From the NCBI GenBank assembly GCA_964036295.1, contig OZ038462.1, positions 4,161,501 through 4,225,500 on the forward strand: 64,000 nt of DNA. Reading direction: 5' to 3'. Origin of the DNA: Plumapathes pennacea. Lineage: Eukaryota > Cnidaria > Anthozoa > Antipatharia > Myriopathidae. Of this stretch, positions 1-10,842 are shown one piece after another (position 1 is the stretch's first letter; every line of letters starts with the position of its first letter). Below the pieces are notes generated by a model that saw nothing but the letters and a program-made list of their open reading frames with translations, had not been told where the DNA came from and did not search any database. The translations under genes and the position numbers were made by a program.

Positions 1-937
1 AACTGAGAGATTTTGGGCTGAAGTTATTAAATGGTGTAGCGATCTGGGTGTGGTTATTAACCACCTTTCAGATTAAGACATATTATTTGGTAAAAAGGTA
101 CATGACAGACAATTTATTTATTAATCATATTTTGCTTGTTGGAAAACAGTACATTTATAATTGCAGACGCACAAAGTAATCTTAAGTCTTAGAGTATTTT
201 TGGCAAGACTTATAGAAAGGTTTATGAATTAGATACTATCGCAGCCAAATCACGAAATAAAATGGCCTTCCATTTACGGAAATGGGGCAAGTACTATTGA
301 CTTTTGGCACACAACCTCTTCTAAGTTATTTTATTTATTTATTTGTTTTATTTATTCGCTATATCGGCATTGTCTTTGCACTAGTGATAGTTGTGTGTTG
401 TGTGTGTGTGTCTCATATGTGTGTATTATCTCAAAGCCTGCTTGTGATTATGTAAAGCTTGTCTGTAAGAAAAAGTTGAAATGAATATTGGCTAAAATAC
501 AAAAAAAAATGCGCTTGTACAGACAAGAAAGCGCAAAAAACTCCCAGCTTTTTCTTCTTTATTATATATTTCATTTTAACTTTACTTAAAGCTAGCCTGC
601 ATGTCCTCTTTTTGCGCCTGTCACGCAGGTTACTTAGAGCTAATCATTATCAGCTATTCTGACCTAAGCTAGTTTACTCGATACATACGATATCTTAACG
701 GTGGGAAAATTTGCATGTCTTTATTCTAGCTGAAGCAATTTCAGTTTTAGTGGGTATTCTTCTTCTACATTCCGATACCTCTGGAGTGATAGCCATGCAT
801 ATATGTCTAAAAAGATTTCCCGCTTCTGATTGTTTTCACTCGAATTGACTAAATTTCTCGCTTCTGATTATCAAGAAAATATTTTCTGGCCAATCAGAAA
901 CTGGAAATCAAATGCTTACAGGGCTTCTCCCGTTGTA
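1..937. other. Gene-free stretch
   Basis: I see no supported gene here. The stretch is AT-rich with a short TG-rich run near 389-410 and several short A or T tracts. The open frames are short, have no recognisable similarity and mostly lack an ATG. Confidence 0.6.
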
Positions 938-1162
938 AGGGACGGACCATTAGAAATAACCGGAAGGGGAGGGGGTGAAAAATGTTTGGTGCATGAATTT
1001 TTTTTAAAAGCCCGCTGCCGGAATTTTTTCTGGAGCATATGACTTATTGTTTTTAGGTATCACCGCTTGCAGGATTTTTTTAAGGCAATTTTCCCTTTTT
1101 TTGGGGGGGGGGGGGGGGGGAATTGTCATCCTACCTCCGGTTATTTCTAATGGTCCGTCCCT
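938..1162. mobile_element. MITE with about 30 bp terminal inverted repeats
   Basis: The left end reads AGGGACGGACCATTAGAAAT and continues into AACCGGAAGG. The right end is the reverse complement with one mismatch or so. The roughly 225 bp between them is non-coding and includes a run of about 18 G near 1104-1121. A short element with long inverted ends and no coding capacity fits a non-autonomous DNA transposon. The superfamily is not determined and I could not define a target-site duplication. Confidence 0.75.
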
Positions 1163-1449
1163 AAACTTTGCATGCGTTGATTTTTCCAGGAAAGGTTTCA
1201 TTCCGTTCAGCTGACGGGTCTCCAGGGACGGAAAATATCGAGGGTAGTGATATTTCGTTTGAAATCATGAGCTATTATGTTCACAATGAATTTCTTAGGC
1301 GTGATATTATGATGGCGTGACTAAACATTTAGCGTAGTTTGAGTCGCTAAATGGATATTTTCTAAACTAGTTCAGCAGTTACAAAATACTAGAATTTCCC
1401 AACTTCAAACAAAATTTAAAGGACATGCGCACAAAACTTCTGTTAAAAG

Positions 1450-2109
1450 TTACAAAATATTACAACAACAGTTGCAAGAGGTAGAGCGAGGCCTGGGCGG
1501 AGGTACTGCTCTACGCGGAGTGGGTGCTCTTCCCGGAAGCCCTCGCTCCATCCTTTGCAGACGATCTTGGTTACAACAACTGTTGTAAGAAGTAGGGCGA
1601 GGCCTGGGCGGAGGTACTGCTCTACGCGAAGTGGGTGCTCTTCCCGGCAGCCCTCGCACCATTCTTTGCAGACGATCTTGGTATGATCGGATGGGTGAAA
1701 GGTAGTTGTTTTCCATCCATGATCTCGTAAAGAACATGATTTTAGCAACTTTCTTCCTTTCTCCCCCAATGATAATGTTGTTTGTAACGGCCAGCATGTG
1801 CGACACTGCACTCAGCTCAAAGAATTGGTTAGAACGTCCCCCGCAGTCTTCACTGGGAAAAAACACTTTCCCTATCAGCTCATCTGGGCTGAGGAGTATG
1901 ACGAGTGCCAACAGAGCGTCGGTTTCTTCATCGCTCAGTGAATAGTAATTCTGGTAGTTCCTTAACCGGCTCAAAACAGGATTGTCTAGCTGAATAACCG
2001 AGGCCACACAGCCAAGGTAGTACATCAATTTGGCTTTCGGATTCTGTGGTACCGAAGCGTCTATTGTAGTATCTCTTATGCCAACCCTTTCTCCGACAAA
2101 TGCTGCCAT
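1450..2109 (-). CDS. Uncharacterised protein with a tandem-duplicated basic, proline-rich tail
   Basis: A 219-codon frame that begins with a true ATG (CAT at 2107-2109). I do not recognise the family. Residues about 1-150 look like a folded, mostly helical domain with an acidic leucine-rich middle (SLSDEETDALLALVILLSP) and no signal peptide or obvious membrane segment. From residue about 145 the chain becomes two copies of a 37-residue unit rich in Arg, Pro and Gly (core GLPGRAPTSRRAVPPPRPRP), encoded by a 111 bp tandem DNA duplication. Absence of introns, isolation from other genes and lack of a known domain leave open that it is a small lineage-specific gene or a retained transposon-derived frame. 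The sustained open frame with balanced composition over residues 1-145 argues for a real gene. No promoter or poly(A) signal was assigned. Confidence 0.55.
   Translation of the reverse strand: MAAFVGERVGIRDTTIDASVPQNPKAKLMYYLGCVASVIQLDNPVLSRLRNYQNYYSLSDEETDALLALVILLSPDELIGKVFFPSEDCGGRSNQFFELSAVSHMLAVTNNIIIGGERKKVAKIMFFTRSWMENNYLSPIRSYQDRLQRMVRGLPGRAPTSRRAVPPPRPRPTSYNSCCNQDRLQRMERGLPGRAPTPRRAVPPPRPRSTSCNCCCNIL
1461..1682. repeat. Two-copy 111 bp tandem duplication
   Basis: Bases 1461-1571 and 1572-1682 are about 90 percent identical and exactly 111 bp apart, so the duplication keeps the reading frame (37 codons) of the minus-strand gene it lies in. Confidence 0.85.
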
Positions 2110-5100
2110 TTTGCAATGCGCTTTGATCAGTTGTAGTCTGAAAAATAAAGATAATTCGTTCTTCAGTTTTAGTCAGCCTTGCGTGGTGGTTTGTTTGACA
2201 CTAGTCACTTCGGTAGAACCTTGAAGGAAATCGAGAAGTCGAGGTACGCATTTTCTAGCCTGTGAGCGCTCTTAAGGCCCCGGAAAAAGGGCCGGGAGTG
2301 GCGTAAAGCGTTTGCCTCCAAAAAAATTTTTCACCGGTTACCCTTTCTCATCAAAATGTGATGGACAACGGGCGCTTTCCGTCGACACGTAAATGGGACT
2401 TCCTCCGGTCCGATGGGAAATGTTTTGGGAAATGGATTCAACATCCGGACGTCCGAAACTTCTTTTTTTTTTTTTTTGTCCGAAAGTCCCGCTTTTATAT
2501 TAGGAGGTAAAGTACAGTTTGGGTTGGCTGCGGAACAGTTACAACAAAGAGAAACGTTTATTTGAGAGAAATTTATAGGAAATATTTGCCTGCAAATAGG
2601 ATTTTTATGTCCTCTTTCGGATATTAATAATTGCTACCTATTGTCTAGGAGCATATGAGTTAATTAGCTAACCTATGAGGTGGTCACCCGGAAACCGAAT
2701 ACACTTGCTCCAATAAAAAACACCAGAAACGCAATGTTCCAAAATAACGCAACCAATGACGATAAATTTAAACAATCGTTAATGCGTCAACAAGCCTTAA
2801 CGTATCAATTATGTTTAAAACTCTTCGTTTTCTCATGGTGTGCGTAACGTCTGTTGTCTTCCTTATGAGCAAATAAACTTGTGCAAGACTTGCAACCTGT
2901 GTGCTGAATGCAGGAAGTATTTTCAGTACTAGAAATGGTCCCTTTAAAATTCGAGATTCGAGGATGGTTTTCCTCCAGGAGATCCCGAGATTGCGAGATG
3001 CTTTATCATTAATAATTCAAGCCTGAAGCTAAATCCTGCAAAGACCCGTAAATTTTGAAGACATTTCCCCACCCTTCAAGACTTTCAATTAACTTTGCTC
3101 ATCATTTACGTCTTCAATTATATAGAAAGTTTAAGACTAAAGAACTAACATTTTTATCGGTAAGAAAGGTATACATACCGTCAAGAACGCAAGATGTGAA
3201 AGAAAATCCAAAACGCGTACTATACCAGAGTTAGCCAGCAAGATAGTAAACACGGAAGTGTTAACGGAAGTCGGATTAGTAAAGCGAAAGAGAAATTAGG
3301 GAACCTGAAGTCGAGGTTAAAGTTGTGACATTCCTGAGTCACGTATCTCGCCAAGTTTCATTGGCCGAGTCGGGCTCTCATCATCCCAAGGTTCTTTGAT
3401 CCGCAGGTCTGGACATGATAACAATCTATACCTGGCACGATTTAGGAGGTTAAGAATTTAGTATATAGAATATAAGGCCTTCTTTAAGAGTTTTTAATAT
3501 GCTTAAGCAAAGTTTAAATGTTTCATTATTTCATTAGAATTTGTACCTTCATAAACGATGCTCCCTCTGGTGAAATCATTATTTAATGGTCAAAACCATA
3601 TGATGAATCACCCTAGTGAAATCATTATTCAATGGTCAGAATTATTTTAAGTCTCTCAAAATGATACACTCTTGCTACGAAATCATTACTTAATGGTCAA
3701 AACCATTAATCACTGTACATACCTAAACAATAAGGCCCTTTGGTGAAATCACTACTTAATGGAAAACTGAAACTGAAAACTGTGTTAATATGCAGCACTG
3801 AAGGCATCATTTACTCGTATTATATCGTTGTTAAAAGTAAGCTGGAAGGGTTTCTATCTGGCAAAGTTTCGTATTGAGAAAATAGCGAAAAGAACGGATC
3901 CAGAGAGCGATATTAGTCGGGAAGACCTCACTGATAAAGGTCCAGGCCGAAACGTGTGAAGACTATGAAATTTTGTCCGCATTTTGAAAAACATTCAGAC
4001 CCGTGAAAGTAGCCGATGAGCACCTTTCTCGGCTCGTGATGGGTGACGTTTTCCGTGGAAAAGCAACGAGTATTTAAAAACATCGAGATTATGTGTTATG
4101 CTGCCTAGGTATTAAAGAACATGTTAAAATTATCTGTACAATCTTCTATGTCTTTTTTGTCCCAAAATGAAAGAAAATTGTTTATTATTATCTGAAAGTC
4201 TTTTAGGAAGCATTCACTTGGAACAGTTTCCACGGCCTTTCCTTTCTGGGTCTTCTAAAGTAATTAAGTTTTTCTTTTTAACTTTTCATCCATTCAGTAA
4301 GCTTAATTTGCTCAACAACTGTTGAAAGAAAAGCATGATGTTGAAAACCGTGTAGTTTTGCGGAGTGTTTGTGTTTATTAAAAGGGCTTTTCCTTCTAAG
4401 TAAAGGGTTGTATATAAAAATGAAATAAGTCGTTTCTTGATGTCCCTGAAAATTTGTATTTTTTTTTTGTTAGCGGTACCACTTGACTCATTTAGCACAA
4501 ATGACCACATGATTATTGCTCGCGGAGGCCTGGGGCCCAACGCGAGCTTAAAAACGCAAATTTTAATTTTTAATTTTTTTTCTTCTTTTTGTCGGTCGAG
4601 AATCAGCACACGGTGATTGGTTCATATTATCACGTGCTAAGCGATGACGTAATTGACTTCGCTAAACAACTCGAGATGTGGCTAGTGAATTGCTCGTTCC
4701 TTGTGTGTAAAAGTTAACTGCATCCCATCCAAACTCAACACCATTTGGCTCTGTGGAACATTGTAATGATAATTTATAGTTTAATCAGGTTTCATTTGAG
4801 CAAGGTGTCAACAGCCAAGTTCTCTATAACTGAGTCTCGGTCCTACGTCCAAGAGAGATGTTTCTCACCAGATTGATAAAAAAAAGCAAACTGAATTTTA
4901 TCAAAGAAACGATTTGGGAGACGGGGAGGGTAGTTTTGGAAAACTGTGCGTACCTCTGGAAAATTGCTGGCTACGCTCCTGAGTTACGGAAAGTTTTCGG
5001 AAAATCCGTTTGGAAAGTAAATGGAACAAGACTTTTCGGTTAGTTCCAGTGGAAAATCTCCCAAACTGAATTTACCAGTCCTGATTTTATAACCATTTGC

Positions 5101-6798
5101 CCAAACCGTGAACCAACTTGTTTGCCCTTGCCTAATCAGCCAATTCTCTTTCAGAAATCAAACCTTAAAAAAAACAGGTTCAGAAAACTATGATGTAAAC
5201 AAACTTTAATGTTTGGTAATTCTAAACATTTCTTGGCTAAACCTGGATAAATACAATATAACATACTTCTGAAGCAATTGTAGACTATGAGTATTTTCTG
5301 ACAGGTCCTTTCAGTCTACACCAAAATACAAAGCTTTACAGTTATCTGTTTTACCAGTTTAATCTCCAGAACCTAATAACCTAATTATAGTAAACAACCC
5401 TGATAGAACATGTGAGAGAGAATAGGCATATTATCCTCGAGCTTCTTCGTGTGTTTAGCTGTATTAGCATTTAATTGCATTTTGGTTCATTAAGGTGCAT
5501 ATGGCTTAAAAAAAAGGATATGGTCAAGTAGAAGTGGCGATTCTTTGCCTCGGTACTGTGTCACGCAATCTGAAAGCGTCCTCCAGTCACCGCTTCTTGA
5601 CACTTTGTTTTGAAAGCACGTCGTTCCTTTTTTCCTGTAATGTTATATTTCTGTTGGAATGTATTCGGTAGTGCACCCGCTCAGAAAGTTTCTTTTGGTC
5701 GCAGGATGCAATCAGTGCTCGATCCTGAATGAAACCGGTGTTCATCGTCTCTACAAAAATAGCAGTGTTCACGATCGAAGCGGTCGACGGATCCTGCTCA
5801 GAATACTTCGGCACCGTTTCTTTTTCAAGTTTAACTATTTTCTTCGCAAGTCGTTTTGATTATAAAATGAACAAAAGCTGGCACCAGCCCCAAATAACGC
5901 CACACAGTGCACCATCTTCACTCTGTTTCTCTTTGCGTCTGGATCGCTTTGGGCAACTATGACGTCACACCGAATGATTTCTGACCTCGTGCCGACAAAA
6001 CCGAAAGTATGCCATCTTGTTTCCGATAAAAAAAGCAAAATAGAAACCGTTGTAGCTCCGTAAATAAAACTCACTTTTCCATAAAACTTTGGAATTAAGC
6101 GTTTTACATAAAAGTCTTTCAGATGAGCGAAAGTCGTTTTGGGCTTTGCATTTGTCCTTTAAAGCATTTAGCACTTCCGGAGAAACTAAATGTTCTCTTA
6201 CCCAGTTCGCGTTTGGGTTTAGGCAAGAGCAAGTCATGCCTCTGTCTCGTGCTGTAATTGTGGACTTCACAATTTCTATGAAAATAATGGCTCAGATACT
6301 CCGGCACCAAGATGTGTAGGCACAAATAAACAAGGATGCACTTGTGGACTAATCGTCTTGTGGTTAAGCTTGCCATTTCAGAAGCGTTTGTCGACGCAAA
6401 GAGCGTTTTAAGATTATACGTGTTGCTCGGTTTTGCAGGCGTTGAAGTTCCTGGCTACATCCTTCCGACAAATTCACCCCACGCAGTGTCGGAATAGTCA
6501 TAGAGTGGTTGAATCAGTGTATTGTAAACACACGTTTCCGCATTCTTTGGGTTCGTGTTTGCATGACAGTTACAGATATGATTTGATGTACCATCGTAAG
6601 ATTGTTGGTCCTGACTCTTAAGTTACTTACCGAAACTTCAAGCAACCAGCATCAATTAATGTCTTTAGTCTTGCTTTGCGTTGTTGTTTGGGGTTTGCGT
6701 GCTGTATACTTTTACTTGGTCCAATCAGAGGCAACATATTGTACTGACTTAATGACTATTATGTTGATGCACTAGGAAACTGTTTATTTGTCTGCTTC
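2110..6798. other. Intergenic region with no supported gene
   Basis: About 4.7 kb without a recognisable gene. It contains a poly(T) run near 2462-2477, a degenerate tandem repeat at 3541-3765 and a decayed fragment near 4760-4830 that resembles the repeat better preserved at 62512-62721. Overlapping open frames on both strands between about 5590 and 6620 have no domain or splice-site support, so I do not call them genes. Confidence 0.6.
3541..3765. repeat. Degenerate tandem repeat, about four units
   Basis: Four diverged copies of a unit centred on GTGAAATCATTATTTAATGG, followed in three of them by TCAAAACCAT or a close variant, occur at about 3570, 3618, 3680 and 3740. Spacing varies from about 50 to 65 bp. 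It reads as an old minisatellite. Confidence 0.65.
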
Positions 6799-6990
6799 CT
6801 TTAGGCCCCTGTCAAACGGTCACAACATTCGTCTACATTCTCTCAACATTGTTGAGAGATGTTAAGAACGTACCGTGTCAAACGGTCTCAAAATTTTTAG
6901 AACAAAAGAAATGTTGAGAAGACGATGTCTCAACAATGTTGGGAGGGGGTATCAAACGGCCATGTTGTGACTGTTTGACAGGGCTTAAAG
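6799..6990. mobile_element. MITE, about 190 bp
   Basis: Ends are inverted repeats of about 30 bp beginning CTTTAGGCCCCTGTCAAACG on the left and CTTTAAGCCCTGTCAAACAG when the right end is read on the other strand. Inner segments with CAACATTGTTGAGA and its complement form a second nested palindrome. No coding capacity. Confidence 0.75.
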
Positions 6991-7191
6991 GTTTTCACGC
7001 ATCACATAAAAATAGCAGCATAATAGTGTAGTTCATAAGAGCTTCTGGAATAACGCCTTAAGGTGATTCCATTGAAAATAAAGTTGTGGTCAGATATTAT
7101 GCTAATCAGCGGCACCTTGACTCGCAAGAATAATACTGCAATAAAATAGGTTGTTACAGAGTCACTATGGGCTCCTTTGATATGTCTCAAT

Positions 7192-7665
7192 TTGCGACCA
7201 AACTTTTTTTTTCTTTTCGAAGTGCAAATCATTGTCTAAGATTATTTTGCACTTAGTTTACAGTCAAATGTGCCAACTTCGACATAAAGTTCACAATAAA
7301 GTTGCGTCATCCCGTCATTAAATTGTGTTTTTTTTTTTCCTTTTACCGGCACAGTAGTCCCATATACAGTAACCTGGCAGCTTATCGTTTATTCCCAAAC
7401 TCATTTCGTTTACTACCAGGTAACAAGGATTGCTCTTCAAACATTCACTAGTTTGGCCGGAACTGGGGAGAGATGCATAGTTCTGTGCAGTGAATTATGA
7501 ATTTGATTATAAAGTTACTAACAGAACCCCTGTACAGGGAAGTTTATTTCGTTTTTGCTAGGGGTCAGATAGTGGTAAACACAAGCCAAGCCCGGTCATG
7601 AGAAGTTAGTACTTGGATGGGTGACTGTCAAGGAAATGGCTCGGTATCAAATAATTCCTTTTTTC
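7192..7665 (+). repeat. Dispersed repeat containing a 5S-rRNA-like control region
   Basis: This copy matches, in order, the repeats at 49175-49735 (opposite strand) and 55200-55330. At 7607-7625 it reads TAGTACTTGGATGGGTGAC, which is the box C region of animal 5S rRNA genes, preceded at 7583 by AAGCCAAGCCCGG, close to the 5S box A (AAGCTAAGC). The rest of a 5S gene is not present, so it is a derived sequence and not a functional 5S gene. The family resembles 5S-derived SINEs in principle, but the long flanking parts differ from a simple SINE layout. Confidence 0.65.
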
Positions 7666-7967
7666 ATTGTTTTATTTATTCTTGCAACCACTCACGTAAC
7701 TAGCCTTGCAGACGAGAAACCGAAACCCAAATTTTGTATCATGCAAATCTTTATGGTGTATCGGCGAAGCTGAAGTTGCCTTGGTCAAAATTTTGCATCA
7801 TTTGTCAAACTGCTGACTTTTTAGCTGGGTAATTATTATTAGAACTTGCATGAAAATGTAAATTTTCAACACTGAATTGGAAAGATTCCCGGTATGAAAC
7901 TGCAGAAATCTTAATTTTGTGGGTTTCGAACTTCATCATGTTATATTTTATAAACGGAGTTTTATGC

Positions 7968-8073
<106 letters not shown>

Positions 8074-8636
8074 GGCATACACAGCAGCACTTCCACAGAG
8101 TGGCTCTTCGTCTGCTGGATTCAGGTTATTATACCTTAGCACTCGAGGGTGGTCACTGCCAGAGATTTGGTTGCGTCCTCAGTGGTTCTTTTTCGTCCCC
8201 GTGGTTCTTTTATCCAGAGTATGCAAATGTAATTGATAACAACAAATTATCCTAGTCCCATGGCCTTCGTTACATAACGGGATTCCACTGTTTCCGTTAA
8301 ATTCTTCTCTACCTTTTTAGTGAAAAACCATAAACGCTATAGATGCAAAGTATAGCTCTTGAGTTTGGAAATAAAAACGTTTCGTCAATAAAATGACACG
8401 TGACAGGGGTGCTCTTAAGACGTGATATTTTAATTCATTGGACACAAGTTTATTTTCATTACTTTAGCCTCGTTTATAGGTATCACAAGCATACACCTAA
8501 GTGACTGCACAAATAAACTTTGCATGACGATGAATGTGATCATATCAACTGGAAGTAAACTTTCTCTATATATATACTATGTACATGTTTCTCTTACACT
8601 GTACCAAAGCATTCCTCGCGGAAATACTTTCATTAA

Positions 8637-8720
8637 CCAGGGCCAAGTTGTTCAGAGTGGACAGGATAGCGCTTTATCCGCTGAATAGTACTGTTCACTC
8701 TTTGAACAACTAGGCCCAGG
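8637..8720. mobile_element. 84 bp palindromic MITE
   Basis: The left arm CCAGGGCCAAGTTGTTCAGA pairs with the right arm, which reads CCTGGGCCTAGTTGTTCAAA on the other strand. The centre carries a small extra palindrome (GGATAGCGCTTTATCC). Very short and non-coding. Confidence 0.7.
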
Positions 8721-8928
8721 AGTGTACAAGATATGACATAATTACTGAGCTAGTATTCTTGAAATTACACTTCCTACCAATTTATCTCCGGTCCGAATAC
8801 GACCAAAATTAACCACTGCTGAATAAAAAAAGAAAACACGTGCGAAGAACGCAAGACTGTGCAGCTCGCTTCGGCTGCCTGCACAGGGCGCAGGGGAATT
8901 CGCTTGCTTACCATTGTGTAAAAAGAGG

Positions 8929-9280
8929 TTATTACACGGGAAGGAGTGCAATACGGCGAAGTATTTTTACGAGTCGGTTTTATTTTTTCGAGCCTGCTTC
9001 AGGCGAGAAAAAATAAAACTGACGAGTAAAAATACAGCCGTATTGCACAACTTTTCGTGTAATAAATTGTTTATTATACACGACAAACGAAGCAGGACAA
9101 ACGTTCTCGCCGCGCACAAAATGGAACAAAAAAATGACGCGATCGTAAACTTTGCTTGCGAAAACTGATCACGTAAGCTAATAAACCAGTTGATCTGGTT
9201 CCTGACGAGTGCAATACGCTCCCATCTTTGCACTCGTTTTGGCCCGTATTTGCACTCGAAAATGTGAAGTCGTGTAATAA
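8929..9280 (+). mobile_element. Hairpin-bearing MITE, copy 1 of 4
   Basis: Ends read TTATTACACG and CGTGTAATAA. About 352 bp. The first third is a near-perfect hairpin of about 100 bp (arms start GTGCAATACGGC at about 8948 and end GCCGTATTGCAC near 9050, loop CCTGCTTCAGGC). The motif GTGCAATACG recurs near 9212. The same sequence is found at 12758-13113 (minus), 50362-50709 (plus) and 63709-63985 (plus, hairpin core missing). No coding capacity. Confidence 0.85.
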
Positions 9281-9784
9281 AGGGTTATATATTGACCTAT
9301 ACATGAATGATACTGCAAGACGATTTCATTACGGGCGCGCGAAGGCATAATATAGCGAACTCCTCTGCGCCCTGTGTTGCCTGATTTCATTTCAGTGTTG
9401 ATTTTAGTCGTACGCGGGTGGAGACCGACGTTCGCGGGAAACGATTCTAAAGATAACTCAAAGAGCGCACATCAAAAACTGTAGCCGGTTCTTCCTTAGA
9501 CTTAGTAAGAACAAAGATGCACGTTCGGGGTGAAAATCTTCAGCAGCAACCACACTATTTTACTTGAAACAAACGGGTCAAATCCGCTGTGGAACTTGTT
9601 TCAAATTTCTTCCGCTCTTCCACTGTGGCGGACAGAGCCAGCCCATAATGACACAACAGGGTGCGTATTTAACAATGCTCGAGTATCTGTTTTAATGCCC
9701 TTTATGCATTATTTCCGAAGTTAATCCTTTCATTGTCACATGCGAACGAAATTGACTGCACCTAGAAAAACCTTCAGACTTGAC

Positions 9785-9975
9785 GGGCGTTTCACTCAAA
9801 TTGAATCATTCAGTGAATACATTCTCATAAAAAAAGTCTCTGAACTGTCGAACGCAAAAGTGAAAACTATCATTGAGTAGACTGTGCTTAGTGTTCACTT
9901 TCAACTCCTGAACCGTCAAATGAAACCTATAAGGTGTGGTCACTCCAATGAAATCTCTCAGTGAATACATTCTTT
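9785..9975 (-). repeat. About two units of a dispersed roughly 90 bp monomer
   Basis: On the minus strand the unit reads like those at 29545, 34436 and 46195, with landmarks TTTCATTTGACGGTTCAGGA and GTGAACAC. Units here are diverged from each other. Confidence 0.6.
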
Positions 9976-10235
9976 TAACAATTTAGTATAGTCCATTTGG
10001 ACAGCAAGAAACATTAGGGCTGCACTGATATTCATTGCATACATTGTCAGAACTTTACGGTACAGGAAAAACGCTAAATTTATATACAGATACCCCTTAC
10101 TTTCAGCGGGACATTTAAGCGAAATCGCAAATTTGTTATTGCGTTTGGAAGCCAAGCGTTTGTTCGTAGCACAGCGATTAAAAAAATTGGAAACTTACAA
10201 ACCAGTCTGCTATGCTTGACCACACGGTTCACACT

Positions 10236-10340
10236 AAGGCCCGTTTAGGACGCCGGGCCATTGCTATGTCGAACTCAGTGCAAACGAGCAAAATTCATTG
10301 GGTTCTGCACATGAAAAGTTCGACGTTGGAAACGGGCCTT
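10236..10340. mobile_element. 105 bp MITE related to the one at 42353
   Basis: Ends AAGGCCCGTTT and AAACGGGCCTT are inverted. Inner sequences GAACTCAGTGCAAA and ATGAAAAGTTCGACGT are shared with the near-perfect palindrome at 42353-42476. A run of about 18 G follows at about 10372-10388. Confidence 0.7.
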
Positions 10341-10600
10341 TCTGATATTCCAATAAAAAAAAAAAGGGGAAAGGGGGGGGGGGGGGGGTAGCAAAACCGA
10401 TACACATACTGTAGTGTTCTGTTGGAAAACAACAGTAAAATTCCGTAGATAGCCCCCAGGGATCCTGGTTATATGAATATTTTCCTAGGCTGGTGTATTA
10501 TTTGAGGGAATTTTGTCAAATAAGTCCACCTCATGACATTGTCCCATCAACTGCTAACAATTGCATAAGGTGCATAATATTGGCACATATTTACACATCA

Positions 10601-10842
10601 GGGCCCGGTTTTTTCGAAAGCCGATTAAGCTAATCCAGGATTAACGAAATTCTTTCTGATGACCTCTCTGTCGATAAAATGCAGGGTTTTGTTCAAATAT
10701 GGATCAAAAAGCTTGTTTTAGCTGAAAACATATCAAGGAAATCGTTGCAGGACAAAACCTTCACATTTTCAGGCTTATAAATGACAAGAAAGTTTACACC
10801 TAATCCAGGATTAGCCTAATCGTGCTTTGAAAAACCGGGCCC
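10601..10842. mobile_element. 242 bp MITE overlapping the end of INCENP
   Basis: The left end GGGCCCGGTTTTTTCGAAAG is mirrored at the right end as GGGCCCGGTTTTTCAAAGC on the other strand. Inner inverted copies of TAATCCAGGATTA are at about 10635 and 10801. The right terminal repeat supplies the last eight codons and the stop codon of the INCENP frame. I could not define a target-site duplication. Confidence 0.75.

Noticed and set aside
5587..6621. Several overlapping frames on both strands, up to 101 codons
   Set aside because: None has a family resemblance or consistent splice sites. A decayed gene cannot be excluded, but the evidence is too thin.
7583..7655. Possible functional 5S rRNA gene
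   Set aside because: Only boxes A and C and nearby bases match; the 5' half and the terminal stem are missing, so I call it a derived repeat.
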